Positions 8,787 through 19,076 of a stretch of 23,174 nucleotides of DNA are shown piece after piece. The stretch's first letter is position 1; each line of letters starts with the position of its first letter. The notes beneath the pieces were generated by a model that saw only the letters and a list, made by a program, of their open reading frames with translations, was not told where the DNA came from and did not search any database. The translations under genes were made by a program, and so were the position numbers. The DNA is from Cochliopodium minus (Eukaryota > Discosea > Himatismenida > Cochliopodiidae): positions 47,677-70,850 of the forward strand of contig JAMYWO010000216.1 of assembly GCA_024220525.1 (NCBI GenBank). The letters run 5' to 3'.

Positions 8787-11700
8787 ATGGGAAATAGATC
8801 AAACAAAAATGAAAAGAAAAGAGCAAATAAAGAAGAATCACTCAATATTGTAATCAATCAAAACAATAAAATACCCCAAGAAATAAATAAAATAAATAAT
8901 AATTTGATAATAACCAATAAAGAAGAGAAAAAAGAAATAATAGTTCAAAATAAAGCAAAAGTTCAACGAATAGTAAAATTGTTATTATTTGATTGTAAAT
9001 TTCTTCAGGAAAGTATAAATTTTCATCAAAATTGAAACATAGATCGAAATAAAGAAAAATGAATTCACACAAAATGAAAAATTGATTTGGAAACTGATAT
9101 TGGCTTATTTAGGATACAAAGATTTGGTAGAAAGTTGTAAAGTATGCAAATATTTCAATTCTCTGAAAACAAATGATTCCTTTCTTCAATTATTTTGTAA
9201 ATTTAACTTCTCTCTATCCGAATTACCCAAAGATAAAAACAATTGGGTGGAATATCTGAGAGAAATCTTAAAATTAAAATGGAATACATCCAAATTCGAG
9301 GGAACAATCTTTTCAATAAAGGATGAATTTACCCTTGTGTAAGATTTTGGTTAAAAAAAGAAAATTGAATCGATCATATTCCCATTTTCAATTTAATCCA
9401 AAGAAATTTCCTTTAAATTCCTTTTTTTTTTTTATTATAAAAATAGATCAAATGAAAACAATTCTGGTTGGCAAGCAGCAATGACAAAAATGCCATTGAT
9501 AGAAGGAATACTCTACCCTTTCCAACAAATTAGTTTGGTGAGTGATCTGATTATGGGAGGATGTTTTGAGAAAACAGAACATTTGAAAAGTTTCCCTTTT
9601 GGTGTTGATAAATACAGATTTGGTGTTTCTAATTTATGCAACGAGCTTTTTACCGTTTATGACAGTGTTGGATATGATGTTGAAGGTTGAAAAAAAATTA
9701 TTACAATCTTTAAAATTTTTTTTTTAAAAGATTTATTTTAATATTTTAAAAATTAATTGGATATTTAAAAAAATTTTTTAAAATCTTGAAAATTTTATTT
9801 CTTTTAAAAATTATTTTAATGTTTAAATTATTTTGATTTAGGAACTCCAGTTAATTCTTTCAGTCAAAATGGAATCTTTTATTTGTTATTACATTATTGT
9901 AAAATTTATTTATTGTTCATATTAAAAATTTTTCAATTTTTTTTTTTCTTTGTCTTTTTTAGGTAAAGGAGAAAAGATTGTTTCTTATTTTTACAAAAAT
10001 CATGCTACTTATAACTACATAAGATACTTATTTTCTAAAACCATTGTCAATAACAATGATGATGTATTCGGCTGTGTTTGTAAGTTTTTTATTTTTTATT
10101 TTATTTTTTAAATTTTTTAAAAAAATTAGGTTGCTGCGGAAATGGTGTTCAAATAAAGTGTTTAGAGCCAATATTCAATGGAAAGAAATACCTGCCCAGT
10201 TATTACCTCTGATTATTTTTATTTCATTCAAAATTTTTTTTATAAAAATTAAAAAAATTGAAATTTTTGTTTTTCTCAATGTATGAAACAGTTGATAAAA
10301 TTTTAAATGAGGAATACAAGGATTTGGATCCAAATTTTNNNNNNNNNNNNNNNNNNNNNNNNNNNNNNNNNNNNNNNNNNNNNNNNNNNNNNNNNNNNNN
10401 NNNNNNNNNNNNNNNNNNNNNNNNNNNNNNNNNNNNNNAATTTTTGTTTTTCTCAATGTATGAAACAGTTGATAAAATTTTAAATGAGGAATACAAGGAT
10501 TTGGATCCAAATTTTAAAAAAATGATGAAGATTCTTACTAAATCTGGAGCTGGTAGTTGTTGGCATAAAAAAGGAACTTTCAAAGACCATTTATACAGTG
10601 TTTGGAGAATATTGAAGATATGGGATCAACCCCAATTTATCTGCAGGGTTGGATTATTCCATAGTGCTTATTCGTAAAACCATTTCTTAAATTCATTTTG
10701 ACTCTTACTTCCTCCTTTAAATTTTAATACCTCTTTTTGTTTATAAAAAGAAATTCTTATGTCAATTTGAGGATAATTGAAGATCGAAATGTTGTATCAG
10801 AAATAGCGGGAATAGATGCTGAAGAATTTATTGTAAAATGAAAAATTTGTTAGTAAAAATGAATCGTTATTGAATCAATATTAATCATATATACAAATGA
10901 TATGATAATTTGGAACTCAAAGATTAATAATAGTATCTTAAGTTGAGATATTAAAATTGATAAACATTTGAAGAAGATTTAATTTAAATTCTTAATATAA
11001 ATTTTTTAATCAAAAATAGTATATGTTTTGCAGAATAAATAGAAATGAGCTGATTTATGATAGGATTTATAAAAACGAAGAAATAATGAATTCTTTTGAA
11101 CTCCCTCCTCTCTTTGTCATGAATAACATTGAATACTCCAAAAACAATTACAAAATTAACGAGAATCGTGATAATGACAACAATGATAACAAGAATCACA
11201 ATGATAATAAAAATAAAGAAAACAGTGAAAAAGAGAACGATGGTGAAAATAAAGTATTTTCTCTTTCTTTGAAACAAGTATTAGAATTGATCATTCTCAC
11301 TATTGCTGACTTTTCTGAACAAGTAATTAAAATTAATGACCTATTTAATATGATTTAATTTATTTTAATATGTTTTAATATATTTAAATTTATTTAAATT
11401 TATTTTAATTTATTTAATTTTTAATTTCATTTTAAATTTTAATTTCATTTTAAATTTTAATTTCATTTTAAATTTTAATTTCATTTTTATTTGTTTTATT
11501 TTTGTTAACATTTTCTCTCAAATCAAAAGACTCATTCATGGCAAGATGAAATATTTGAAAATGATGGAAAATTTGATTATTCGGGAAATGACCCTTCTTT
11601 TTTATTTCCTGGTGAAATGAAACCAGGGTTCTTTTATTTTGTTTTTAATTCAAATTTTTTTATTTTTTATTTTTTTTCCACATAAAAAAAGATTGTGGAT

Positions 11701-12251
11701 GCATTTTGCTTCTAAAATGGGAATGTTGGTGAGAAAAAACATGGATAAACTGAAAGAAAATGAAAAAATAAAAATAATTCCGCTCTTTGATTATTGTACC
11801 AAAATAATTAGTATGGAAGATGAAAAAGAAAGCAGGGACTTATATTGGGATCTTATGACCAAAAAAAGAGGAAAGAAATTTTTGGAAGAATCAAGAGAGG
11901 ATTTGATAAAAATAATCAAATTAAATCCTTTTATTGGAGAACCTCATCTTTTACTTTCTCAATTTTTTCTTTATCATTCTTCTTTTGATCTCGCAGAGAA
12001 AGAGGCTTCTTTAGGTTATGATCTCTTGTGTACATTGGGGAGTAGTTGGGACAAGAGAATTTGTTTTGAAGGTTTAAAAGAATCACAATCAAAATTTTTT
12101 TATTTCTTGGAAAATTAACTTTTTTTTTTTTTTATTTAAAAAAGGATGGTTGAGTTGGGCAAAAGTGTTAAAAGAATCTGCTTCTTTAAAGGTTTGGAAT
12201 AATACTGCTTTTGGTTTGATTGGACTTGGAAAGACTTTTGATAAAAAATAA
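8787..12251 (+). CDS. F-box / DUF6817 / helical-repeat protein
   Basis: Twelve exons: 8787-8972, 9043-9338, 9447-9685, 9842-9898, 9963-10079, 10130-10198, 10469-10673, 10751-10832, 11020-11322, 11530-11627, 11692-12071, 12145-12251; 712 residues. The N-terminus MGNRSNK fits an N-myristoylation site. An F-box lies at about 75-115 (KLIWKLILAYLGYKDLVESC), so the protein may bind Skp1 in an SCF ubiquitin ligase. Residues 161-321 form a Cys-rich region that I do not recognise. Residues about 323-550 match DUF6817: GTFKDHLYSVWRILK, CRVGLFHSAYSNSYVNL, YMFCRINRNEL, IADFSEQ, FPGEMKPGLWMHFASKMG. The spaced His/Asp pattern (His362, His386) suggests an HD-like fold, by inference. The C-terminus (from about 605) looks TPR-like. 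The sixth-exon donor (GTTATT) is weak. A 100-N gap with duplicated flanks lies in intron 6/exon 7; either copy of the exon start gives the same protein. Confidence 0.82.
10262..10338 (+). repeat. 77-bp copy 1 flanking the gap
   Basis: Perfectly identical to 10439-10515. It ends directly at the first N and carries the intron acceptor (AAACAG at 10286-10291) and the first codons of exon 7 of the DUF6817 gene. It is best read as a contig-end overlap, not a biological duplication. Confidence 0.95.
10339..10438. other. Assembly gap (exactly 100 N)
   Basis: A run of exactly 100 N, the conventional placeholder for a gap of unknown size. The 77 bases on either side are identical, so the two contigs overlap and the gap probably has no real content. 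Confidence 0.97.
10439..10515 (+). repeat. 77-bp copy 2 flanking the gap
   Basis: Perfectly identical to 10262-10338 and begins at the first base after the N run. This copy continues into the rest of exon 7 (AAAAAAATGATGAAG...), so it is the one used in the gene model. Confidence 0.95.
11423..11487 (+). repeat. 18-bp tandem repeat in an intron
   Basis: The unit AATTTCATTTTAAATTTT occurs about 3.6 times in direct tandem inside the intron between exons 9 and 10 of the DUF6817 gene. It is simple AT-rich expansion, useful only as a length marker. Confidence 0.85.
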
Positions 12252-12322
12252 ATAAAGATAAAATTTTGAGTTTTCTTAATTTTTTATTGTTTCGAGGTTT
12301 TAAATCTTTTTTTTTTTTTTGA

Positions 12323-15192
12323 TTATTTCCATTTAGAAGGATTCAAGAAATTCCTTTTTGGTAAGTCTTGTGCATCTTTTCCAAACCACATGACAGGATT
12401 TCTCCAAACTAATGGTCCAGAAGGTGGAGGAAGTTCAATGTTTAAAACAAAAGTATTCACAACTCTTTTTTTTTTTTTTTTATTAATTAAATTGAAAATA
12501 TTAAATTGAAAAAATTGAAAAAATATTTTTTTTTTACCTGTAATAACAATAAGGCTTATTTTCATCATCTTTTGTGATATAACGAGAAGCGCCAGTAGTC
12601 TCAGCAATAGATTTCCAAAGGAAATTGTCAGTAGCAACGGTGTAGAGTTTGCGACTTTGTTGGGAAAGAGCGGAGAGATCTTTTTGTGAAAGGTACTTGA
12701 AAATGGAAAGTAAAATGTTTTTAGGTAAAATTCCAATGTAACTGTACTTCATGTCTTCTTTGTACAACTCATCAAATATTTTCCCTTCTTTGTTTCTTCC
12801 TCCAAAAAAATAAAATTCTCCTGTAAATGGTACTATTGACGCATTGAATCTTTTTATTTAATTTAAAAATATTTTTAAAAATAAAAAATTAAAATTTTAA
12901 AAAACTAAAAAATTTAATTTAATAAAATAAAATAAAAAAAAGAAAAGATTACCTGACACTCGGAGAGTTTTCTTCCTTAATAACAGAACCAGACAGTTTA
13001 TCTACGTTAAAAATTAAATGAAAAAAAATAAATTTTTAAAAAACCAATAAACAAAAAAATATAAAATAAACTAATAAACAAATAAATTCACAAAATAAAT
13101 AATGAAAAATGATAAAAAATAAAAAAAACAAAATGAAATTCAAAAAAATAAAGAAATGAAGAAATAAACTAAAATAAATTCACAAAATAAATTAAAAAAA
13201 AAAATCTATAATAAAAAAATAATAATAAAAAAATCAAAAAAAAAATTTAAAAAATAAAAAATTAATAAAATAAAAAAATGAAGAAATGTTGTACCCAAAT
13301 CGATTTCGAGGAGGTTGTGAAAAGAAGAGTCATCAGAGTTATTTGATTTTCCACCAATGATGAAAAGGAAACGGTTGGAATAAAAAGAAGAATGTCCACT
13401 TCTCGCTTGTGGTACATTTCCCCCTATTTTCAATTTACTCCATTTATTCGTTCCAAAACAGTATCCCCAAACTTTATCAAAAAATTTTAAACAAAAATTA
13501 AATTAAAAATTAAAAAATAGAAAATATAGGAAATAAATCATAAAAAATAAAAATAAATTAAAAATTGAAAAAAAATCAAAAATAAAACAAAATTAAAAGT
13601 TATAAAAAAAAAAAATTGATAATTATTAATAAAAAATAAAAAATAAAAAATAAAAAAATAAAAAGTAAATTGTAAAAAAAAAATTATACAATCATCCAAA
13701 TTTTTTCCTTCTCCAATTCCTAGAATATTATTTAAAAAAAAAATTGTTTTAAAAATGAATTATGAAATTTGAAGAAAAAAAAAACCTCCGAAAACGAGCA
13801 TTTCGATGTCACCCCCTCTTTGTGCGACAACAGCAGAATGTTGAAATCTGGATGGTGGCTTTTCTCCCTCTACATTCAATTTTTTCCACTTTTTTGTTTC
13901 TTTCAAATAAAAATGTTTTAAGAAAAAGATAATAATAAAAATAATAATAAATAAAAAATAAATAAAATTTTAAAATTATTCTAAATATTTATTGTAAAAT
14001 ATAAAAATTTATAAAACTTTAATTAACAAAATATTACATAAAAACTATTTATTGACCGAAAACAAATTTAAAATTTTTAATCCGAAAATTATAGAAAAAA
14101 TCAAGAAGATTTTTTAAAAAAGGTTTTTTTTTTTACCAAAAGTAAATTCCCATATTTCATCACATTCCATACTCAACCTATTTAAAAAATGAAAAAAAAA
14201 ATAAAAAAATAAAAAATAAAAAATAAAAAATAAAATTAAAATTAAAAGTAATGAAAATCAAAAAATGAAAAAGATTACGAGTTTTCATAACCACCAAAAA
14301 TGAACATTTTGCCGCCATAAACTACAGAAGTATGGCCATATCTTGGTGATGGTTTGTCTCCCTCCACTATTACTTCTTTCCAATCCAACTCTGGAACATT
14401 TGCTACCCAGATATCATTTCTTTCAAAAGTAAAAGAAAAAAGAAAATAAATTCAAGAAATTTATGAAATTATTTATAAAATCTTATTCTTTTATTTGAAA
14501 AGATAAATCAACTATTTTAATTATTAAAAAAATTGATTTTCTTTTATTATGTCAATTTTTAAATTTATTTTTTGATTTCAGTTAAAATTTAATTTCTTCA
14601 TATTTTGAATGAAAAAAATTACCTATAACCATTTGATTTTCCTCCAAATATCCATGCTTTACCATCAGAATAGTAAGATGTATGAAAGTGTCTCGCTTAT
14701 TTTTTTTTTGAAATTATTTCAGAAGGAAAATTATTTAAGAAATTTATAAAAAAGTCTTATTTTTATGAAATTATTACCTGGGAAGTTGGTATTCAATTTT
14801 TCCCATTTTTTATTTGCTGATGAGAAGGTTTTATTGGAATTATTGTTTCAAAATTTCAAAACGATATTTTAAAAAAATTTACGAAAACTGTACGCTAAGA
14901 TTGTTTCTGAAAAGCTCCCATCTTTATCTGAGCCTCCAACAACATAAAAAACATTGTTATGGTAAAAAGAGGTGTGTCCTTTTATTAATTTTTTTGATTG
15001 ATAAAAAAATTATAATTAAGAAACGTAATATTACCATATCTTCCTTCTTCAGTATCACGAGTTGATTCTGATACTTTTGTCCAACTGTGAGAATGTTTTT
15101 GATTTTCTATTTGTTTAGTTAAATTTTTTATTTAAATATTCATTTGTATTTAAGTGCAAAATGTTACTCTTTTGAATAATTTTGTTGATCAT
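12323..15192 (-). CDS. Kelch propeller protein with C-terminal F-box
   Basis: Thirteen exons: 15192-15168, 15106-15035, 14978-14883, 14816-14778, 14695-14623, 14419-14279, 14177-14137, 13899-13786, 13719-13690, 13471-13295, 13001-12953, 12849-12538, 12464-12323; 436 residues, every join in phase. Six kelch motifs are visible from their Gly-Gly pairs: YVVGGSDKDG, WIFGGKSNG, MFIFGGYEN, LVFGGIGEG, FIIGGKSNN, FYFFGGRNKEG, together with the GRYGHTS/ARHFHTS/PRYGHTS strands. This fits a six-bladed beta-propeller at residues 20-315. An F-box follows at about 324-370 (GILPKNILLSIFKYLSQKDL, then DNFLWKSIAE). Inference: a substrate receptor of an SCF ligase with the propeller binding substrate. The 8-codon first exon (MINKIIQK) is the least certain part. 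The two first kelch exons confirm the frame. The gene converges on the DUF6817 gene with 71 bp between stops. Confidence 0.88.
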
Positions 15193-15576
15193 TCTCCTTT
15201 AATTTCCAAATTTATTTTTTTGGTTGGAAAATATATATTCAATTTTTTTTTAATTTTTTTTTATTTTGAATTTATTTTAAAAAACCATTTTTGGAATTGT
15301 AAAAAAAAAAATGTGAAACTTTAAATTTAGTATGTTTAAAGAATGGAAACACCATAAGACTTATACCTGATTACAAGATTGAGAGAATTGAGAAAAGGAT
15401 TAACTTCTTATTGATTTTCAAATTTCTCCCCCAAATAAATAAATAGTTCAATATCCAAAATAATTATATCTATCAAAGCATGTCCATTTTAATCTTCTTC
15501 CAACCAACTTATTTTTCTGAATATAAATTGAGAAGAAATGATTAAGAAAAAAAATAAAATAAAAAAAAATTGAAAA
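15193..15576. promoter_or_regulatory. Divergent intergenic region (384 bp)
   Basis: This spacer lies between the kelch/F-box gene (-) and the DUF4602 gene (+), so it should contain both promoters. It is AT-rich with a somewhat less biased stretch at about 15330-15540. I searched it by eye for tRNA and snRNA/snoRNA hallmarks on both strands and found nothing convincing, and no open frame continues either gene. Confidence 0.5.
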
Positions 15577-16409
15577 ATGGATAGAAAAGAAAGAAGATCA
15601 TTCCTTGTATGTTTATATAGAAAATAATGAATGAATTAATTTATCCTTTAAAAAAATTGATTAGTCATCAAAAATATCAACACTTTATCAAAATGAAACA
15701 GAACAAACATCAAACAAAAGTTTTTCCAATAAGAAAAGGAAAATAGATGATAAAATAGATAACATGATCAATTCAGGAGATTTGCTTAAATTAGATAATA
15801 ATCCAAAAAAAGTTAAAACATTGAGATTAAATAATGTATTGGAACTTGGAGGGATTGAAAATAAACCAAAGCCTCTAGTAAGAAAAACTTTTGAATACCT
15901 TTTAAATTACCCCCTTTTCAATTATCTTTTAATTCTGAATCAAATTATTAAAGAATTACAAAAAATTGCAAAAACAAAACAAAATCAAAAAACAAAAAGA
16001 GGAAGAAGAAGATGAATACATGTTTGAAACAATGGGAATTAGAAATAAAAGAGAGAAAAAGGATAGTTTGAAACACAAAGACTTTATAACAAAACTTTCA
16101 AGAACAAGTGGAAACATGAAATTTGATGCTCCCAAATTTAATGATAGAAGAGGAATGGCTTCTAAAATCACAAGTATTTCTGGTGTATTACCTTCCATAG
16201 GAAGAGTTATCAACGGTGCTACTCTCAAATTAAATAGATCTTTTCTTAATTCAAATGATCCAAACAAAAAATTTGATAAAAAGAACAATAATAAGAATAA
16301 CAAGAATAACAATAACAATTTCAAAAACAATAAGTTTGGAAAAAATAATTCCAAAAACTTTCACAACAAGAAAAGTTCTAAAGGAAAAACAAAAAAGTGG
16401 AAGAAATAA
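15577..16409 (+). CDS. C1orf131: C1orf131/DUF4602 homologue, SSU-processome type
   Basis: Three exons: 15577-15606, 15665-15877, 15954-16409; 232 residues. The start MDRKERRSFL joins the open frame at 15665 in phase 0 through a GTATGT donor and a GATTAG acceptor. Two conserved DUF4602 blocks are visible. The first, KPLNYKKLQKQNKIKKQKEE, is created by the second splice and resembles the human KxxYVNYKxLQEQIKEKK block. The second, ISGVLPSIGRVINGATLKL, resembles the human APSxLxNGRIGQxGxFxNGxLxL block. Human C1orf131 is a component of the nucleolar small-subunit processome in 18S rRNA maturation; the same role is inferred here. The C-terminus is a basic Asn/Lys-rich tail, typical low complexity for such genomes. 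It converges on the SR-like gene with 90 bp between stops. Confidence 0.8.
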
Positions 16410-16499
16410 TTTCTATTAGATTAAATTGATTTAATTATTTTTAAATTTTTTTTTTTTTGTACCCAATTTTTAAACAAATTACATTTTTTTTTTTATGAT

Positions 16500-18828
16500 T
16501 TAATTGATTGAGCCACTTTTGGTTTCAATAGAAAGAGGAGTGGAATTATTTTGATTTTCTGTTCCACCAACTTCTTCTCTTTTAATACCATTATTACTAT
16601 TCCCTTCTTGTTTGGAGGGAGATGTGATTGTGATTTCCTTTAAAACTCCATTATTCTTTCCATTATTTACTCCACTATTGATTCCACTACCACCACTGAT
16701 ACCACAATTATTGATTCCACTATTATTGCCATTCTCTATCCCACCACTGCCACTTCCATTATTTACCCCACTATTGACACCACTACTGATACTATTGACA
16801 CCACTATTGATACTTTTGACTCCATTACTGATATTATTGACACCACCACTTGTACTATTAACACCATTACTGATATTATTGATACCACTACTGATATTAG
16901 AGTTGGAATTGGAGAGATTATTCAAGTTTTCAATCTTTTCAAGTTTTCTTTCAACAAGTTTTTCTTTACTCCAACTTTCTTCACCTCTGTATCCTCCTAT
17001 TTCCCTGTAACCCCCTTCTCCTCGATAACCCCCCTCTCTGTAACCTCTTTCATAATCTTCTGTACCCTCTCTGTAACCTCCTTCTCTGTAGCCTCCCTCT
17101 CCTCGGTAACCCCCCTCTCTGTATCTTCCTTCTCCCCTCAATCTCTCTCCACCCCTGTATCCATCTTCCTTGTAACCTCTCTCCTCAATTCGGTAACCTC
17201 CTTCCTTATAACCACCCTCCTTGTATCCTCTTTCTTCTCCTCGGTATCTTTCTTCCAATCTGTACCTCTCTTCTCCCATTCCTCTGCTTCTCCCTCCTCT
17301 ATACATTTCTTCCTCCCTCATCCAAGCCCCATCCCTGTAGCCTCCTTCTTTGTAAACCCTCTCTCTGAAACCCTCATCCCTGTAACCTCCTTCTCCTCTG
17401 TAACCCCCCTCTCCTCTGTAACCTCCTTCTCTGTAACCTCTTTCCTTAAAACCTCCATCCCTGTAGCCTCCTTCTTTGTAACCACGCAAACTAAATTCTT
17501 CTCTGTATCTTTCTTCCCTCTCCAATCTTTCTCTATCAAGCCTCTCGATCCTGTATCTATCTTCCATTCCCCTCATTCTATCCTCCACTTTTATGCTTTT
17601 GTCGTCATCTCCTCTGCTTTTATCCTCTCCTTCTTCTTCTGTTTCTTTGTCTTTGGGATCAACAAGGAGGGAAAGGGAATCTTTTTGATTTTTTTCTTCC
17701 AAAAGCAAAACACGCTTTTCTTTTTCTTCCAAACCCAACCCCACACCCCCAAATTCACCTGTAACTCTAATTTCTCTTTCCCTGTATAATCTCTCCTTCA
17801 TTCTTTCTTCATCTCTTTCCCTGCTCATCCCTCCCAACTTCTCTCTTTCTACACTAACCCCTCTGTATCTCTCTTCCCTTAATCTCTCTTCTTCTCCTCC
17901 TCCCAATCTATATCTTTCTCCGCTACTCCCTCTGTATCTTTCTCCTTCCCCCCCTCTGTATCTTTCTTCTTCTCCTCCTCTGTATCTCTCCCCTCCCATT
18001 CTGTATCTCTCTTCTCCCCTGTATCTTTCTCCACTGCTTCCTCTATATCTCTCACTGCTGCTTCCTCTATATCTCTCTCCTCCTTTGTATCTATCTTCTC
18101 CTCCTCTGTATTTAAAATAAGGAGATTCTTCGTTGTAGGGATGATATCTCACTTTTTCGGGAGAATAGCTTGGACTTCTTGATCTCTTTGAATAGTTGTG
18201 TGGATTATATTTTTTAGTTCCTTTTGTATCCAAGTACATTGGATTTCTTGGTGCTGCAACACAATTTCTTGCCAAATGACCAGAATCCCCACAGTTGTAA
18301 CATTTAAAATTATCCCCTTCTATTTTAAGAAAATAAAAAATTAAAAAAAAAAAATTTTTGTTTTGATTGTTTGAATTGGGGTTGATTATTCTTTTATTTG
18401 GATTGATGGGAATAATTTTCCAACTTCCACTTTCCAAATGCCAATCCCAAACCACTCTTTTAAAAAAGCCAATATCCAATCCATTTTTAAAAAATTATTT
18501 TACTATAATTATTATAATTCCTTGCTTGAGAAACTTGTATCAATCTATTTCTGATTATCTTTTCATTCATTTCTGTGAGAATATTTTGAATTATAAAAAT
18601 ATTAGAATTAAAAGAATTGAAACCTTTCAAAGCATAAATAGAATCAGACTTTTTGAAATAATCCTAAAATTAAAGGGGAAAAATGAGAAAGGAAAATTAT
18701 TTTTTGTTTTTTACCACTATTCCCAAATCATTTTGCAATCTAATATTAGATATTTTTCCATATTTTATAAAATATTCTTCCATTTCATCCAAAGATTCGA
18801 AACCTCTAACAAATAACCTGTATGACAT
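16500..18828 (-). CDS. SR-like splicing factor: RRM, CCHC knuckle, RYRGGE repeats
   Basis: Four exons: 18828-18715, 18663-18624, 18572-18504, 18319-16500; 680 residues. Residues 1-75 are an RRM: RLFVRGF (RNP2), FIKYGKISNIRLQ, GIVDYFKKSDSIYALKEMNE (a degenerate RNP1), RNRLIQVSQA. A CCHC zinc knuckle follows (CYNCGDSGHLARNC, residues 81-94), then an RS stretch (KRSRSPSYSPEK). This RRM-knuckle-RS order matches the RSZ/SRSF7 group of pre-mRNA splicing regulators in the nucleus. Residues about 125-480 are imperfect repeats of RYRGGE, GYREGGYRG and similar, much longer than in any usual SR protein; a Gly/Ser/Asn-rich tract (GVNSISSG type) follows. Low-complexity Tyr/Arg/Gly repeats suggest phase separation or RNA binding (inference). 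The coding strand there is almost pure purine. The 184-nt last intron keeps much of the frame open. Confidence 0.88.
16980..18120 (-). repeat. Degenerate purine-rich tandem repeats encoding RYRGGE/GYREGG
   Basis: Over about 1.1 kb the minus strand is dominated by G and A and the plus strand by C and T, built from short units such as GAGAGATACAGAGGAGGA and GGTTACAGAGAAGGAGG. The units are in frame and encode the Tyr/Arg/Gly/Glu repeats of the SR-like protein. GC content is far above the surroundings. Such arrays often vary in copy number between strains. Confidence 0.85.
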
Positions 18829-19076
18829 TCTTCCACTCAATCAATTTTTTTTATTATTTTATTTTTTTATCCTAAAATTGTTTATTATTTTAATTCATTG
18901 AATACCATCAAGATCTTGATCCATTCTGATTTATCCTCTTCAAAAGAGAATCAAATAATTTAAAAGTGATAAATGAACCAAAAAATTTGTAAGCAAAGAA
19001 ATAAAGATAGGAAGGGGAATAAGAAATAATTTTAATTTGTTTTTAAAAGAGGATCAAATTTGGTTGAAATAATTGA

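Noticed and set aside
10262-10515. A real direct repeat or target-site duplication of a mobile element
   Set aside because: Both copies end exactly at the N run and have the same length, which fits contig-end overlap; no element sequence is visible.
10175-10677. Open frames with X runs on both strands around the N gap
   Set aside because: They read through the 100-N placeholder and the artefactual 77-bp duplication.
15330-15540. Possible small RNA gene (U1-like start or Sm-like site) in the divergent spacer
   Set aside because: An ACTTATACCTG stretch and an ATTTTTGG stretch are present but in the wrong arrangement, with no convincing stem structure.
15688-15739. ATG at 15691 (MKQNKHQ...) as the start of the DUF4602 gene
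   Set aside because: It hits a stop after 17 codons; the other frame is open from a spliced acceptor at 15664 and joins MDRKERRSFL in phase.
16612-17010. Plus-strand open frame rich in Pro/Leu/Ile opposite the SR-like gene
   Set aside because: It is the complement of the Gly/Ser/Asn-rich coding tract; its composition is explained entirely by the repeats on the minus strand.
18367-18816. Plus-strand frame of about 149 codons
   Set aside because: It is antisense to three RRM exons and their introns, which form a recognisable domain on the minus strand.
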